A DNA stretch of 20,215 bases from CAYUFF01 sp964444075 (GTDB lineage: Archaea; Aenigmatarchaeota; Aenigmatarchaeia; CG10238-14; SCSR01). The position numbers and the translations under genes are program-made. Below the pieces are notes generated by a model, which made no database searches, had not been told where the DNA came from, and saw only the letters and a list, made by a program, of their open reading frames with translations. This document shows positions 7,147-15,763 of this stretch, piece by piece. The DNA lies in assembly GCA_964444075.1 (NCBI GenBank), contig CAYUFF010000018.1:1-20215 (forward strand), read 5' to 3'. Numbering within the stretch: position 1 is the first letter of the stretch; every line of letters begins with the position of its first letter.

Positions 7147-8328
7147 ATGGGAGAAAAGGAGTTTTTCGGGCTCATCAAAACCGCTGCGAGCAAGCTGAGG
7201 AGTTACCCTCAGGACGAGATTTTGGTTATACATCATGACGATGCCGACGGGATTAGCAGCGCCGCAATCCTGAAGAAATCTTTGGAAAACGAAGGCTATC
7301 GGGTAAGGACGCTCTGCCTTGAGAAACTGTTTCCAGAGGTAGTCGAATCCTTGCATAGGCAGGAGGGAAAGGTCTACGTCTACGCGGACATAGGTTCTCC
7401 TCATGCTCGCTGCATCTCCGAGGCCAACGAGGGAAGGAACCTGGTGATTATCTTGGACCATCATGCTTTGGGAAAAGAAAGGGAGGACGACTCCGTGATC
7501 AACGTAAACCCGAGGAAGTTCGGAATCAGCGGGAGCGAAGAGTGTAGCGGAGCGAGCGTATGCTACCTTTTTTCGAAAGTACTCAATGAGAGGAATGTGG
7601 AGTTATCCTACCTAGCATTAGTCGGTAGCAAGGAAATTCCCTCCGGTTACAAGGGCCTTAACCTGGAAATTTGCAGGGAAGCCGAAAGGGAAGGGATAAT
7701 ATTTTTCGACGGAAAGGATTATGTGGTCAAGGAATTTGGGATGAGGGTAGGCGAAATTTTTTCGAAACTTCAAATCCTTGGCGCCGTTGGTTACTATCGG
7801 AAAGGCCCCGAGGTAGGAGTTAAAGCTTGCCTCCACGGTTTTGATGAAAGCACGTTAAAGATGGTTGAAGAGCTAGAAGCTTGGAGGAAGGATGCTAACA
7901 GGAAGCTGTTGGCAAGGTTATGGAAGGAGGGGCTTGAGAAGAGCGAGAACTTTCAGTGGTTCGACGCCAAGGACAGCTTCGAAGGTATGGGGAGCAAAGT
8001 CGTGGGGACCTTTTGCTCTTACTTGAGTTACCAAAGGCTCGTTGATAAGAGCAAGTATTTAGTTGGGTTTATGAAAATTCCTGGATACATCCCTGGTTAT
8101 GGAAGGTTGAAGGAAAAGCTCCTGACGAAAGTTTCTGCTAGGGCTCCGAAACTGCTCCAAGAAAGGATTAAGAAGGGCGGAGCAAAGGAGCTTTCTTTCT
8201 TGCTTCCTTCAGCTTGTAAAGAGTTAGGAGGTTTTGGTGATGGTCACGAATTCGCGGCTTCTGGAATAATTCCAACTGGAAGGGAAAGGGAGCTGATAGA
8301 GAAAATGGAAGAATTGCTGCGATGTTAG
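7147..8328 (+). CDS. DHH/DHHA1 family phosphoesterase (RecJ-like nuclease)
   Basis: This 393-residue member of the DHH superfamily belongs with archaeal RecJ-like exonucleases and nanoRNases that hydrolyse phosphodiester bonds with two metal ions. Metal-binding motif I is HHDDADG (29-35), motif II centres on D81 in YADIGS, and the signature DHH is at 104-106. The C-terminal DHHA1 substrate-binding motif appears as GGFGDGHEFAASG (361-373), a lengthened version of the usual GGGH..AAG. All expected acidic and His metal ligands are present, so it should be active. Substrate (ssDNA, RNA or oligonucleotides) cannot be told from sequence. It is followed 34 bases later by the TldD gene with its own TATA-like element, so they may or may not be co-transcribed. 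Confidence 0.88.
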   Translation: MGEKEFFGLIKTAASKLRSYPQDEILVIHHDDADGISSAAILKKSLENEGYRVRTLCLEKLFPEVVESLHRQEGKVYVYADIGSPHARCISEANEGRNLVIILDHHALGKEREDDSVINVNPRKFGISGSEECSGASVCYLFSKVLNERNVELSYLALVGSKEIPSGYKGLNLEICREAEREGIIFFDGKDYVVKEFGMRVGEIFSKLQILGAVGYYRKGPEVGVKACLHGFDESTLKMVEELEAWRKDANRKLLARLWKEGLEKSENFQWFDAKDSFEGMGSKVVGTFCSYLSYQRLVDKSKYLVGFMKIPGYIPGYGRLKEKLLTKVSARAPKLLQERIKKGGAKELSFLLPSACKELGGFGDGHEFAASGIIPTGRERELIEKMEELLRC

Positions 8329-8345
8329 AAATATAAACTTTAACC
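8329..8345 (+). promoter_or_regulatory. TATA-like element for tldD-like gene
   Basis: An ATATAAACTTTAA block begins just after the DHH stop codon and lies roughly 20-33 bases before the ATG at 8363, fitting an archaeal TATA box for leaderless transcription of the TldD gene. Confidence 0.45.
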
Positions 8346-8362
8346 TTCAGGTAAAGATAATC

Positions 8363-9982
8363 ATGGAAGCTGGGTATATTGCCGAACTTTATTCGAAGGA
8401 ATTGGGAAAAATATCGGAAGATATTTCTAGAAAATTGAGAACTTGCAAAAACGTCGAGATAGAACCTAGAAAGATATTCATAGTTGCCATGACTCAGGAA
8501 AAAAGAGAATGGGACGTTGAGGTTAAGGGTAAGAACATAGTCAGAGAAACGTGTGAGCTTTCGAGGTCAACTAAGGTAAAAATAAAGGCTGGAAAAGCGA
8601 GGTTTTCCTGTTATGACGAGAGTGAAGTTAATGGGATTTCTTTAGACTCCTTGAAGGAGAGTATAAATTCAGCTTACAAGTCGATGATAAAAAGAGTGGG
8701 GGAACAAATAGGGATGGTAAAAAAGTTTGAAGGAGTGGTTCTTGATGTCTCGGATTTCGACTTTGAAGAAAGTTTGGAGAAAAGGGAAAACGTAATAAAG
8801 CCGCGAATGGAATTCGACAGTGAGGAAGCTGTGAGCTTGTTGAAAGAAGTGAACAGGAGAGTAAGAGAAGGATTAGGCGAGTATCTCAAGAGTGTAACCT
8901 CTAGGATTAAATTTCGGGAGGAAGAGAAGCTTGTGTGTAACAGCGGAGGTGCTAAGGTTTTTCAAAAACTTCCGAAAATCTCGTTCTCGATAGAAATCTA
9001 TTGTAAAAAGGATGGCAAAGAAATCAGAAAGCTCGTACCATCAGCTTTTACGGGCGGAATAGAAGTCGTAAAGGATTTTGTCGAAGAAAAGATTGATGGT
9101 TTCAACGTCGAGGAAATTTTACGGTCAACCACAGCTTATCTTAAAAATTCTATCAGGATTGACAAGCTTGCCCACGAGGTTAATTTCTCCCGAGTGGATT
9201 TGGTGCTCTCTCCGAGTGTTACCGGTATTACGCTACACGAAGCGCTCGGTCACGATTCAGAAATAGATTGGGAAACCGCGGATAAAATTCCTTCTATGTG
9301 GAGGGACGAAGAAAAACAACTTTCCAAAGAGTTCCTCAACGTATCTTTTGTCCCAAATCTGAGGAAACACCCTTACCTACCGTTTGGTTTTTACGTCTTC
9401 GACGATGAAGGCGTGAGAGGAAAAGAATCTAGGGTGATGGTAGACGGAAGGTTGAACGAAAGACTTAACGACCTGACGTTAGCGAAAGCGTTCGGTGTCG
9501 AGCCTAACGGACATTCTCGCGGAAATTGGGTGAGGATGAGCAATCTGAAGTTGGACGTTAAGGGTAACAAAGCTACCGAAGAAGAGCTTCTAGAAGAAAT
9601 AAAAGGAAAAGGTATCTATGTTGACACGGCCTACAGCGGTAGAGTTGATGTCCGTACCAAAACTTTTGTCGTGAATTTGGGCGAGTGTTATTTCGTTAGT
9701 AGAGAAGGTGACCTACTACCAATAGAAACGGTTTATCTCGACTGGTCTTCACCGCTAAAACCCGAAGTTAGGGTTAACCTTAAACTTTCGATGGACTCTT
9801 ACCACTTTTTAAGGAACATCGAAGCTGCAGCCAAGAGTGATAAACTAATATTTCCACTCGGTGGTTTTTGCGGAAAAGGTTGGGAATACGTTGACGTATC
9901 GGAAATCTCAGATCATTATTTGCTCGTGAAGGATGCTAAGCTTTTGAGGGAAGAGGAGGTCCTCGAGGAAACGCTCTACTAA
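8363..9982 (+). CDS. tldD: TldD-type metalloprotease (TldD/PmbA family)
   Basis: A 539-residue TldD-like peptidase. The zinc motif HExxxH is seen as HEALGH (292-297), and the third-ligand cysteine is C503 in GGFCGKGW (500-507), both as in bacterial TldD. R-M-S-N-L-K-L (near 390) corresponds to the M-R-N-x-Y strand of the family. TldD/TldE pairs degrade unfolded or linear peptides and process modified peptides in bacteria. No TldE/PmbA partner lies in this window, so the partner must be elsewhere or the protein acts alone. The N-terminal half is poorly conserved in appearance and rich in Lys/Glu. Its stop codon abuts the stop of the convergent P-type ATPase gene (9982/9983) without a spacer. 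Archaeal TldD function is little known. Confidence 0.88.
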   Translation: MEAGYIAELYSKELGKISEDISRKLRTCKNVEIEPRKIFIVAMTQEKREWDVEVKGKNIVRETCELSRSTKVKIKAGKARFSCYDESEVNGISLDSLKESINSAYKSMIKRVGEQIGMVKKFEGVVLDVSDFDFEESLEKRENVIKPRMEFDSEEAVSLLKEVNRRVREGLGEYLKSVTSRIKFREEEKLVCNSGGAKVFQKLPKISFSIEIYCKKDGKEIRKLVPSAFTGGIEVVKDFVEEKIDGFNVEEILRSTTAYLKNSIRIDKLAHEVNFSRVDLVLSPSVTGITLHEALGHDSEIDWETADKIPSMWRDEEKQLSKEFLNVSFVPNLRKHPYLPFGFYVFDDEGVRGKESRVMVDGRLNERLNDLTLAKAFGVEPNGHSRGNWVRMSNLKLDVKGNKATEEELLEEIKGKGIYVDTAYSGRVDVRTKTFVVNLGECYFVSREGDLLPIETVYLDWSSPLKPEVRVNLKLSMDSYHFLRNIEAAAKSDKLIFPLGGFCGKGWEYVDVSEISDHYLLVKDAKLLREEEVLEETLY

Positions 9983-12706
9983 TTAGTATTCTCTTTCTCC
10001 GTAACCTCCCAGGAGTTTATCGACGAGAAGAGTTACTGCTATGGCAGTCGTTATACCGAGCACCATGCTAAATCCGAGTACGTTCCATACCCAAATCGGC
10101 AACGGCTTCGAGTAGAAAAAGTGTGCCAGCGCAAAATCGTTGAACGGTAGGTAGAGGATTATTAAGGTAGCGACGAGCGGCCAGAGTAGCGAGTAGTTGA
10201 CCCACTTGTTCAGGAAAACTTTTCTCCATTTCCAACCTTCATCCCAGCGAATCGACACTATCCTAACTATGTGCGAAAGCATCAGCCAGACGAACACAGC
10301 TGTTTGAGCGAGTACCAAATCTCCTTTTATACCAAGGATGGTGGTCAACTTCTCCTCCGGAACCTTTCCTGGATAATCCAAGATTCCGGAGAGGTACAGC
10401 ACTAGGAAAAACGTTAAGAAAACTACCGCAACCTTCTTCACGCCTATCCCGACGAGTAAGTACCAGATTCGCTTCGTCAAAATCTTCTCTTCCTTTCCGG
10501 TAGGTTTTTTCTTCATCACCCAAGGATGGGGAGGGTCTGTACCAAGACCTATCGCTGGAAATACATCGGTCGCAAAGTTTACCCACAGCACTTGAATCGC
10601 CCTGAACGGAGCGAATCCGGCCAAAGAAGACAGGAAAATGACGATTACCTCGAAGAGGTTCGCTGTCATCAAATAATTCACGACCTTTCTCACGTTGGAA
10701 AGGCACGTCCTTCCGTACTTGATGGCTTCTTTGATGGTCGGGAAAGAATCGTCGAGAAGGATTATGTCCGCCGCGTCCCTGGCGATGTCGCTACCCCTCT
10801 TACCCATGGCTATCCCTACCTCGGCAGCTTTTATGGCAGGAACGTCGTTGACTCCATCTCCCGTAATCGCCACTCTCTTACCCAGAGCGTGAAGGGCATC
10901 GATGATTCTCATCTTGAGCTCGGGGTCCATCCTGGCGAAGACGTTGTACTCCTTAACCACTTTAACCATTTCCTCCTGGGAAAGGTCTTTTATCTCTTCC
11001 CAGCTTATAGCTTTTACGTTCCTCATTCCGCACTCCTTAGCAATAGCTGCGGCTGTCTTCTTGCTGTCTCCGGTCAGCATCTTAACCTCAATCCCAGCTT
11101 CGTAGCAGGTTGCGATCGCATCCCTAACGCCTTCTCTAGGCGGGTCCCACATTCCGACGAAACCTATGAAGATCTCGTCGTTCGCGACAAGCTTCACGTT
11201 GGCTTCCCCTTCCTTTACCGGCTTGAAGGAAAAGGCTATGTTCCTCAGGGCTTGCTCGGAAAATCCGTCGACCAGTTTCCTTATCTCTTCCCTTTTCCCT
11301 TCGTCGAGCCTTTCAACTTCTCCGTTCACCAAGATTTTGTTGCATCTTCTGAGGATGACCTCCGGCGCACCCTTCGTAAAGCGGTAGAAGACCCCCTCCA
11401 GCTTTACCACAGCCTGCACCATCTTGTGCTCGGAGGAGAAAGGAAGGAAATCGACCCTTTTGAGTTGCAAAGCCTTCCTCGGGTTTACCCCAACCCTTTC
11501 CAAGAATTCGAAAAGGCTCGTATCCTCGGGAGGACCCTCGTAGCCACCGTCCTTCTTGAACTCGACCTCGTTCGCAGCAAGGATACAGTTCACCAGCTCC
11601 CTTTCCCCGCTTTGGTTAGGGTGGAAGTTCTCCCTCGTTACCTCTCCCTTTCCAGGTAGGTAGAACTTCTTGACCACCATTCTGTTCTCGGTCAGCGTGC
11701 CGGTCTTGTCTACGCAAATAACGTCAACTCCTCCGAGCGTTTCTAGCAGCGGCATCGTTTTAACCAGAGCATTCCTCTCTGCCATTTTCTTCATCGCATG
11801 AGAAAGCGTGAAGGTAACTGTCACAGGAAGTGCGGCCGGTATGCTTCCTATGATTAGCGCAGCTGCCAGCATGAAAATCTCGTAAACATCCTTTCCGTAA
11901 AGCCCGAAAACTAGAGCGGAGACCGCTACCATGGCCAAGGCGAGGTAGCTTATTTGCTTCGCCGTCTCGGAAACCTCTTGAACGAATGGGATTTCCTTCT
12001 CCTTTTTCTCTTCCAGAGCTTTCGCTATCTTACCGACCTCTGTGTTAAAGCCTGTAGCGACGACGATTCCGAGCGCTTCCCCTCTAGTTACATAGGTGTT
12101 CATGAACGCCATGTTGCTCCTCTCCGCTAACGGTTTATCTTCTTTGATCGCCTCGCTATGCTTTGCGACCGGCATGCTCTCTCCGGTGAGCACGGATTCT
12201 TCGATCTCCAAATCCTTACACTCCACCAACCTGAGGTCGGCGGGAACTTTATCGCCAGCCTTTATCTTCACCAAATCCCCAGGAACCAAGTACTCGGCGT
12301 CGATGACCTTCAGCCTACCTTCCCTTATCACTCTAGCCCTAGTCTTTATCATCCTCTTGATTTTTTCCGCTATCTTCGACGACTTGTACTCTTGCATCGC
12401 TCCTAAGCTAGCGTTTATGAAGACTATGCTAACGATTATGGTACCGTCGACGAGATGCTCAAGCTTGGGCTGGAAGAAAAAGTACACGGAGAACGCTATC
12501 AAAGCGACGAAGATCAGCAAAAGTGAGACGAATTCCCTCAGGTGCTTCAGGAAGAACCTTAGCCTGGAAGGTGGCTTGCCGATTTCTATCTTGTTCTTAC
12601 CGTACTTCTCCAGCCTTTTCTTCGCCTTTTCCTCGCTAAGCCCGTGGGTAATAGAAGTCTGGAAGTGTTTTTCTGCCTCCCTCACGGAGAGTTTGTAGAA
12701 TTCCAT
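9983..12706 (-). CDS. Cation-transporting P-type ATPase (P2-like)
   Basis: This 907-residue ion pump has the full P-type set: TGES (174-177) in the actuator domain, the phosphorylation motif DKTGT with D333, the nucleotide-binding KGAPE (445-449), MLTGD (543-547) and hinge motif TGDGVND (615-621). About ten membrane segments are visible, two before the actuator domain, two before D333 and six at the C-terminus. The overall pattern (N-terminal cation ATPase domain, LWVNFATD in M6) is closest to P2 pumps such as Ca2+ or Na+ ATPases. In M4 the usual PEGL/PEAL is PAAL (290-293), losing the ion-binding Glu, while N683 and E686 of M5 and N710 and D714 of M6 are kept. Ion specificity is therefore uncertain. 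It is divergent from the flavoprotein gene. Confidence 0.92.
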   Translation of the reverse strand: MEFYKLSVREAEKHFQTSITHGLSEEKAKKRLEKYGKNKIEIGKPPSRLRFFLKHLREFVSLLLIFVALIAFSVYFFFQPKLEHLVDGTIIVSIVFINASLGAMQEYKSSKIAEKIKRMIKTRARVIREGRLKVIDAEYLVPGDLVKIKAGDKVPADLRLVECKDLEIEESVLTGESMPVAKHSEAIKEDKPLAERSNMAFMNTYVTRGEALGIVVATGFNTEVGKIAKALEEKKEKEIPFVQEVSETAKQISYLALAMVAVSALVFGLYGKDVYEIFMLAAALIIGSIPAALPVTVTFTLSHAMKKMAERNALVKTMPLLETLGGVDVICVDKTGTLTENRMVVKKFYLPGKGEVTRENFHPNQSGERELVNCILAANEVEFKKDGGYEGPPEDTSLFEFLERVGVNPRKALQLKRVDFLPFSSEHKMVQAVVKLEGVFYRFTKGAPEVILRRCNKILVNGEVERLDEGKREEIRKLVDGFSEQALRNIAFSFKPVKEGEANVKLVANDEIFIGFVGMWDPPREGVRDAIATCYEAGIEVKMLTGDSKKTAAAIAKECGMRNVKAISWEEIKDLSQEEMVKVVKEYNVFARMDPELKMRIIDALHALGKRVAITGDGVNDVPAIKAAEVGIAMGKRGSDIARDAADIILLDDSFPTIKEAIKYGRTCLSNVRKVVNYLMTANLFEVIVIFLSSLAGFAPFRAIQVLWVNFATDVFPAIGLGTDPPHPWVMKKKPTGKEEKILTKRIWYLLVGIGVKKVAVVFLTFFLVLYLSGILDYPGKVPEEKLTTILGIKGDLVLAQTAVFVWLMLSHIVRIVSIRWDEGWKWRKVFLNKWVNYSLLWPLVATLIILYLPFNDFALAHFFYSKPLPIWVWNVLGFSMVLGITTAIAVTLLVDKLLGGYGEREY

Positions 12707-12767
12707 GAGTAAGTGTTTATCCTACCGAAGCATAAACTTTTTTTAGCGAGAAGCCTAAGGTTCCTTG
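12707..12767. promoter_or_regulatory. Divergent promoter region, P-type ATPase and flavoprotein
   Basis: The 61 bases between the two ATGs contain a single A/T-rich block (12730-12745, CATAAACTTTTTTTAG). Read on the minus strand, GTTTATGC lies 24-31 bases before the ATPase ATG; read on the plus strand the T tract lies about 23-36 bases before 12768. Both transcripts may use overlapping TATA elements, so their expression could compete. Confidence 0.4.
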
Positions 12768-14096
12768 ATGGAAAGGGTAGACGTCCTCGTGATAGGCGGA
12801 GGTCCCGCCGGAATTACGGCGGCGATTTCTGCGAAAAGGAATTATCCCGAAAGGAAAGTCCTCCTCCTCAGGAAGGAAGAAAGAGTTGTGATACCGTGTG
12901 CGATTCCCTACCTTCCAAAGACCATAGGCTCCGTCGAGAAAAACCTTATACCCGATGCTATTCTTGAAAAGAACGGGGTCGAGTATAGGGTTAGGAAAGT
13001 CGAGGAAATCGACCTTGAGAATAAAGTTGTAGTTACCAACGAGAAGGAAAGGATAGCTTTTGAAAAGTTGATCCTCGCTACGGGCTCCCAGCCTTTCGTT
13101 CCTCCTATCGATGGTATAAACCTTGAGAACGTTTTCTTTATAAAGAAGGATGCCGGTTACCTTTCCAAAGTGTGCAAAACTCTTAACTCCTCTGAGAGGA
13201 TTCTGATCGTTGGAGGAGGCTTCATAGGAGTTGAGCTAGCGGACGAGCTTTCCAGGGCTGGAAAGAAAGTTACCATAGTAGAGAGGAGCAACCGTTGCTT
13301 GAGCGTTGCCTTCGACGAAGAGTTTTGCGAGAAAGTCGAAGAAATACTCAAAAGTTCTGGGGTAACGATCCTAACCAGCAAGTCTGTCGAGAGGTTCGAG
13401 GGCGATGGGAAGGTTGAGAGGGTTATCCTCGATGACGGAGAAAAGTTGGAAGTCGATTGCGCCGTTGTATGCGTCGGAGTAAGACCAGAGGTCGAGCTAG
13501 CGAAGGAACGCGAGCTAAAGGTCGATGAAAAGCTCGGAATTTGGGTCGACGAGTATCAAAGAACTTCCCATCCTGATGTTTTCGCAGCCGGCGATTGCTG
13601 CCAAAAGTTTTCCTTTTTCACGAAAGCTCCGGTCAACGTGAGGCTGGCTTCTGTCGCAACTAGGGAAGCAAGGATAGCGTCTGCAAACCTTTTCGAAGAG
13701 AAGGTTAAGAACGAGGGCGTGGTAAGTACTTTCTCCACGTGCGTAGGAGGAAGAACTTTTGCGGTCAGCGGACTGACGAAAACTCTTGCTGAAAGAGAAG
13801 GCATCGAAGTCGTGGAAAGCGATTTTAAAACTGTGGACAGGCATCCTGGAAGCCTTTCAGGAGCGAGCGAAGTTTATCTAAAGCTTTTCTTCGAAAAGGA
13901 AAGCAAAAGGTTGGTAGGAGGAGAAATCGTGGGAGGTGTTAGCGCAGGTGAAATGATCAACCTAGTCTCTCTTATGATTGAGAAGAAGCTTACAGCGAAA
14001 GAAATCGTTAGGCTACAGTTTGCGACGCATCCGCTGCTCACGCCTTCACCGATAGCTTATCCTTTGGTGAACGCTGCCGAAAAGTTGGTTCGTTAA
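12768..14096 (+). CDS. FAD-dependent pyridine nucleotide-disulfide oxidoreductase (CoA-disulfide reductase/NADH oxidase-like)
   Basis: A 442-residue flavoprotein. The FAD Rossmann motif is V-I-G-G-G-P-A-G (8-15), the ATG loop is ATGSQP (104-109), the NAD(P) motif is IVGGGFIGVE (147-156) and the second FAD motif is AGDCC (274-278). A single redox cysteine, C44 in IPCAIPY, sits where CoA-disulfide reductases, NADH oxidases and NADH peroxidases have CG(L/I)PY, so the enzyme should use one cysteine rather than a CxxC pair. The C-terminal dimerisation domain starts near 315. Substrate (CoA disulfide, oxygen, polysulfide or other) is not decidable. The ATG at 12768 is preferred to the TTG one codon earlier. 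The 3' end overlaps the convergent archaemetzincin-like gene by 51 bases. Confidence 0.87.
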   Translation: MERVDVLVIGGGPAGITAAISAKRNYPERKVLLLRKEERVVIPCAIPYLPKTIGSVEKNLIPDAILEKNGVEYRVRKVEEIDLENKVVVTNEKERIAFEKLILATGSQPFVPPIDGINLENVFFIKKDAGYLSKVCKTLNSSERILIVGGGFIGVELADELSRAGKKVTIVERSNRCLSVAFDEEFCEKVEEILKSSGVTILTSKSVERFEGDGKVERVILDDGEKLEVDCAVVCVGVRPEVELAKERELKVDEKLGIWVDEYQRTSHPDVFAAGDCCQKFSFFTKAPVNVRLASVATREARIASANLFEEKVKNEGVVSTFSTCVGGRTFAVSGLTKTLAEREGIEVVESDFKTVDRHPGSLSGASEVYLKLFFEKESKRLVGGEIVGGVSAGEMINLVSLMIEKKLTAKEIVRLQFATHPLLTPSPIAYPLVNAAEKLVR

Positions 14097-14783
14097 AGAT
14101 TTTCGCTGTTCGACGATTTCTTCAACGACTTTCAAGCAGTTTTCACAGAGCGACGTACCTGGCTTAGGTTGATGGCTGAAGGTCTCTTTATCGAAGTACA
14201 TGCAGCAGTTCTCGTCTTCACATTTTAGCATACGTGGCGTGATTTTCTCTACCAGCTCGTGTAAAGTCCCTGTGCAAGCTTCTTCTTCTGTTTCGTAGGA
14301 AATTATTGGTATCTTGGTCGACGCTGTCCCCCTTACACCACAAGCAAATTCTTGATAACGTCTTGCGTAAAAATTGCCCTTTTGTAGTCCTGGTTCCCAC
14401 CTCACGATTCCTATGACATCGTAGCAGCTTCCGGTGCTCAGAACTTTTTCCTTCAAGAGTTTTTCACAACACTCAGACAATCCCTCCGCGGAGAGGAAGG
14501 GAAGCGAGGCATACGAAACTTCCTTCACACTCACGTATGCGGTCTTGACTATGTCGAACCCTTCGTACATTCCAACTTCCTCGGTCAGGAACTTTCCGAC
14601 TTTTCTCAAGGTTTTAGGCTTCACCGTTTCTATACCTTCCTCCCAACAACCTCTATACCTATATTTCCTGAGGTTGCGAAGGTCTACGCTATCGCTAAAG
14701 TAATCCTTAACATCTACTACGAATGCATCTATTCCGATGAGGATAACCGCTTCTTTAACGGGTTTGCTAAACCTTACCCTCAT
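14046..14783 (-). CDS. Archaemetzincin (peptidase M54) homologue with degenerate zinc site
   Basis: This 245-residue Cys-rich protein carries the archaemetzincin C-terminal fingerprint. After H-E-L-V-E (175-179) come C188, four residues, C193, one residue, M195, seventeen residues, then C213-x-x-C216. This matches exactly the second half of the family pattern HExxHxxGx3Cx4CxMx17CxxC. The catalytic half is broken: the second His of HExxH is Glu179, the Gly and third His are absent, and two extra residues lie before C188. H175 and E176 remain. The structural four-Cys zinc site should still form, while the catalytic zinc should not. W129-E-P-G-L (129-133) resembles the conserved segment before it. 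The start is set at 14783, outside tRNA-Cys, with TTTAAAAATC about 27 bases upstream. It is longer than usual (about 180-200). Confidence 0.75.
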   Translation of the reverse strand: MRVRFSKPVKEAVILIGIDAFVVDVKDYFSDSVDLRNLRKYRYRGCWEEGIETVKPKTLRKVGKFLTEEVGMYEGFDIVKTAYVSVKEVSYASLPFLSAEGLSECCEKLLKEKVLSTGSCYDVIGIVRWEPGLQKGNFYARRYQEFACGVRGTASTKIPIISYETEEEACTGTLHELVEKITPRMLKCEDENCCMYFDKETFSHQPKPGTSLCENCLKVVEEIVEQRKSLTNQLFGSVHQRISYR

Positions 14784-14818
14784 AATTAGCTTCTGAGAAG
14801 AAAGATTTTTAAACCTTA

Positions 14819-14892
14819 AGCTCGGGGTGGGATTTGAACCCACATGAGCGGCTCTGCAGGCCGCCGCCTGAACCGGGTTCGGCCACCCGAGC
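14819..14892 (-). tRNA. tRNA-Cys (anticodon GCA)
   Basis: The minus strand folds into a full cloverleaf. The acceptor pairs GCTCGGG with CCCGAGC, the D stem is GCC/GGC, the anticodon stem is GCGGC/GCCGC around loop CTGCAGA (anticodon GCA), the variable loop is TCAT, and the T stem is GTGGG/CCCAC around TTCAAAT. Base 73 is U, the identity base for tRNA-Cys. CCA is not encoded and there is no intron. The stems are almost all G:C, which suggests growth at high temperature. The next gene on the same strand starts 35 bases later. Confidence 0.96.
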
Positions 14893-14929
14893 GCTAATTT
14901 TAAATTTAGGGCCAAAAAACTTAAATCTA
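14893..14929. promoter_or_regulatory. Divergent A/T-rich promoter region, tRNA-Cys and DUF72 gene
   Basis: The 37 bases between tRNA-Cys and the DUF72 ATG contain ATTTTAAATTTA (14897-14908), 22-33 bases before the ATG at 14930, a good TATA position. The tract at 14914-14925 is about 22-33 bases from the tRNA 5' end on the other strand and could be its TATA element. Confidence 0.45.
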
Positions 14930-15667
14930 ATGGAGATTTACGTTGGCTGCTGTGGCTTTCCAGTAAGCAAGAAGAAATACTATGAGAATTTCAAAGCCGT
15001 CGAGGTCCAATCGACTTTTTACACCCTGCCTTCTTTGAAACTCGCTGAAAAATGGAGAAGGGAAGCTCCAAGAGGTTTTGTCTTTTGCGTAAAGTGCTTT
15101 CAAGGGGTTACCCATCCTATCACCTCGCCGACATGGAAAAAATGCAAATCGAAGCTGACGGGAAAGAAGGAAAACTACGGCTTGCTGAGACCTACAAAGG
15201 AGGTGCTGGGCTCGTGGAAAAAGACCTACGAGGTTTGCAAGGTTTTAGAAGCAAGAGTTTGCTTGATACAAACTCCAGCGAGCTTTAAAGATACCGAGGA
15301 AAACTTGGAAAGAGCTAGAGAATTCTTCTCGAGGATCGAGAGGGGAGAAATGGAAGTGGCCGTGGAGCTAAGAGGGTGGGAGAAGGATTCGGTGAAAAAG
15401 CTTTGCAAAGAATTCAAGCTGGTGGAGTGCGTGGACCCTATCTTAGATCTACCATCCTGCTTCGGCAAGAAAAAGATAGCCTACTTTAGGTTGCACGGAA
15501 GTTACGAAAGAGGGAGGATAAACTACAAGCACAAGTTTACCAAGGAGGAGCTGGCGGGAATCAAGGAAAAGGTGTTTGGGCTGAAGGTTAGGGAAGCCTT
15601 CGTCCTTTTCAACAACGTTTACATGTTCGAGGATGCTATCAGGTTTATGAGACTCTTGCAGTCTTAG
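14930..15667 (+). CDS. DUF72 (YecE-like) TIM-barrel family protein
   Basis: A 245-residue protein of the DUF72/YecE family, whose biochemical function is unknown. Family landmarks in order are the N-terminal G-C-C-G-F (6-10, normally GCSGW), VEVQSTFY (24-31), a P-R-G-F-V-F-C-V-K segment then G-V-T-H (48-62), VAVELRG (143-149) and the C-terminal YFRLHGS (185-191) followed by Y-K (199-200). The length fits the family's 230-280. The frame is open further upstream to 14834, but that part lies within tRNA-Cys on the other strand, and the ATG at 14930 has a TATA-like element at the right distance. It has more Cys than usual (10 by eye). No functional link to neighbours is evident. Confidence 0.88.
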   Translation: MEIYVGCCGFPVSKKKYYENFKAVEVQSTFYTLPSLKLAEKWRREAPRGFVFCVKCFQGVTHPITSPTWKKCKSKLTGKKENYGLLRPTKEVLGSWKKTYEVCKVLEARVCLIQTPASFKDTEENLERAREFFSRIERGEMEVAVELRGWEKDSVKKLCKEFKLVECVDPILDLPSCFGKKKIAYFRLHGSYERGRINYKHKFTKEELAGIKEKVFGLKVREAFVLFNNVYMFEDAIRFMRLLQS

Positions 15668-15763
15668 CACCTCGTTTTTGCGTAGGAAAGGAGCGGGTAA
15701 CAAGAAACCGTCTCCAACCACGTTTCAGTAACCCTCTTAAACGTTACCGTCGGATAATTACCC

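Noticed and set aside
10526..11659. Long (377-codon) open frame on the plus strand, opposite the P-type ATPase gene
   Set aside because: It lies wholly antisense to a strongly motif-supported ATPase, and its product resembles no protein family. It is an open shadow frame.
14789..14799. 11-base palindrome CTTCTGAGAAG between the TATA-like element and the start of the archaemetzincin-like gene
   Set aside because: It is short with a one-base centre, and nothing else supports an operator.
14046..14915. Longer version of the archaemetzincin-like protein starting at 14915
   Set aside because: The extra N-terminus would be translated from within tRNA-Cys on the same strand. The ATG at 14783 has a properly placed TATA-like element.
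14834..15667. Longer version of the DUF72 protein starting at 14834
   Set aside because: The added 32 residues read across the tRNA-Cys gene, while the family's N-terminal strand begins at the ATG at 14930.
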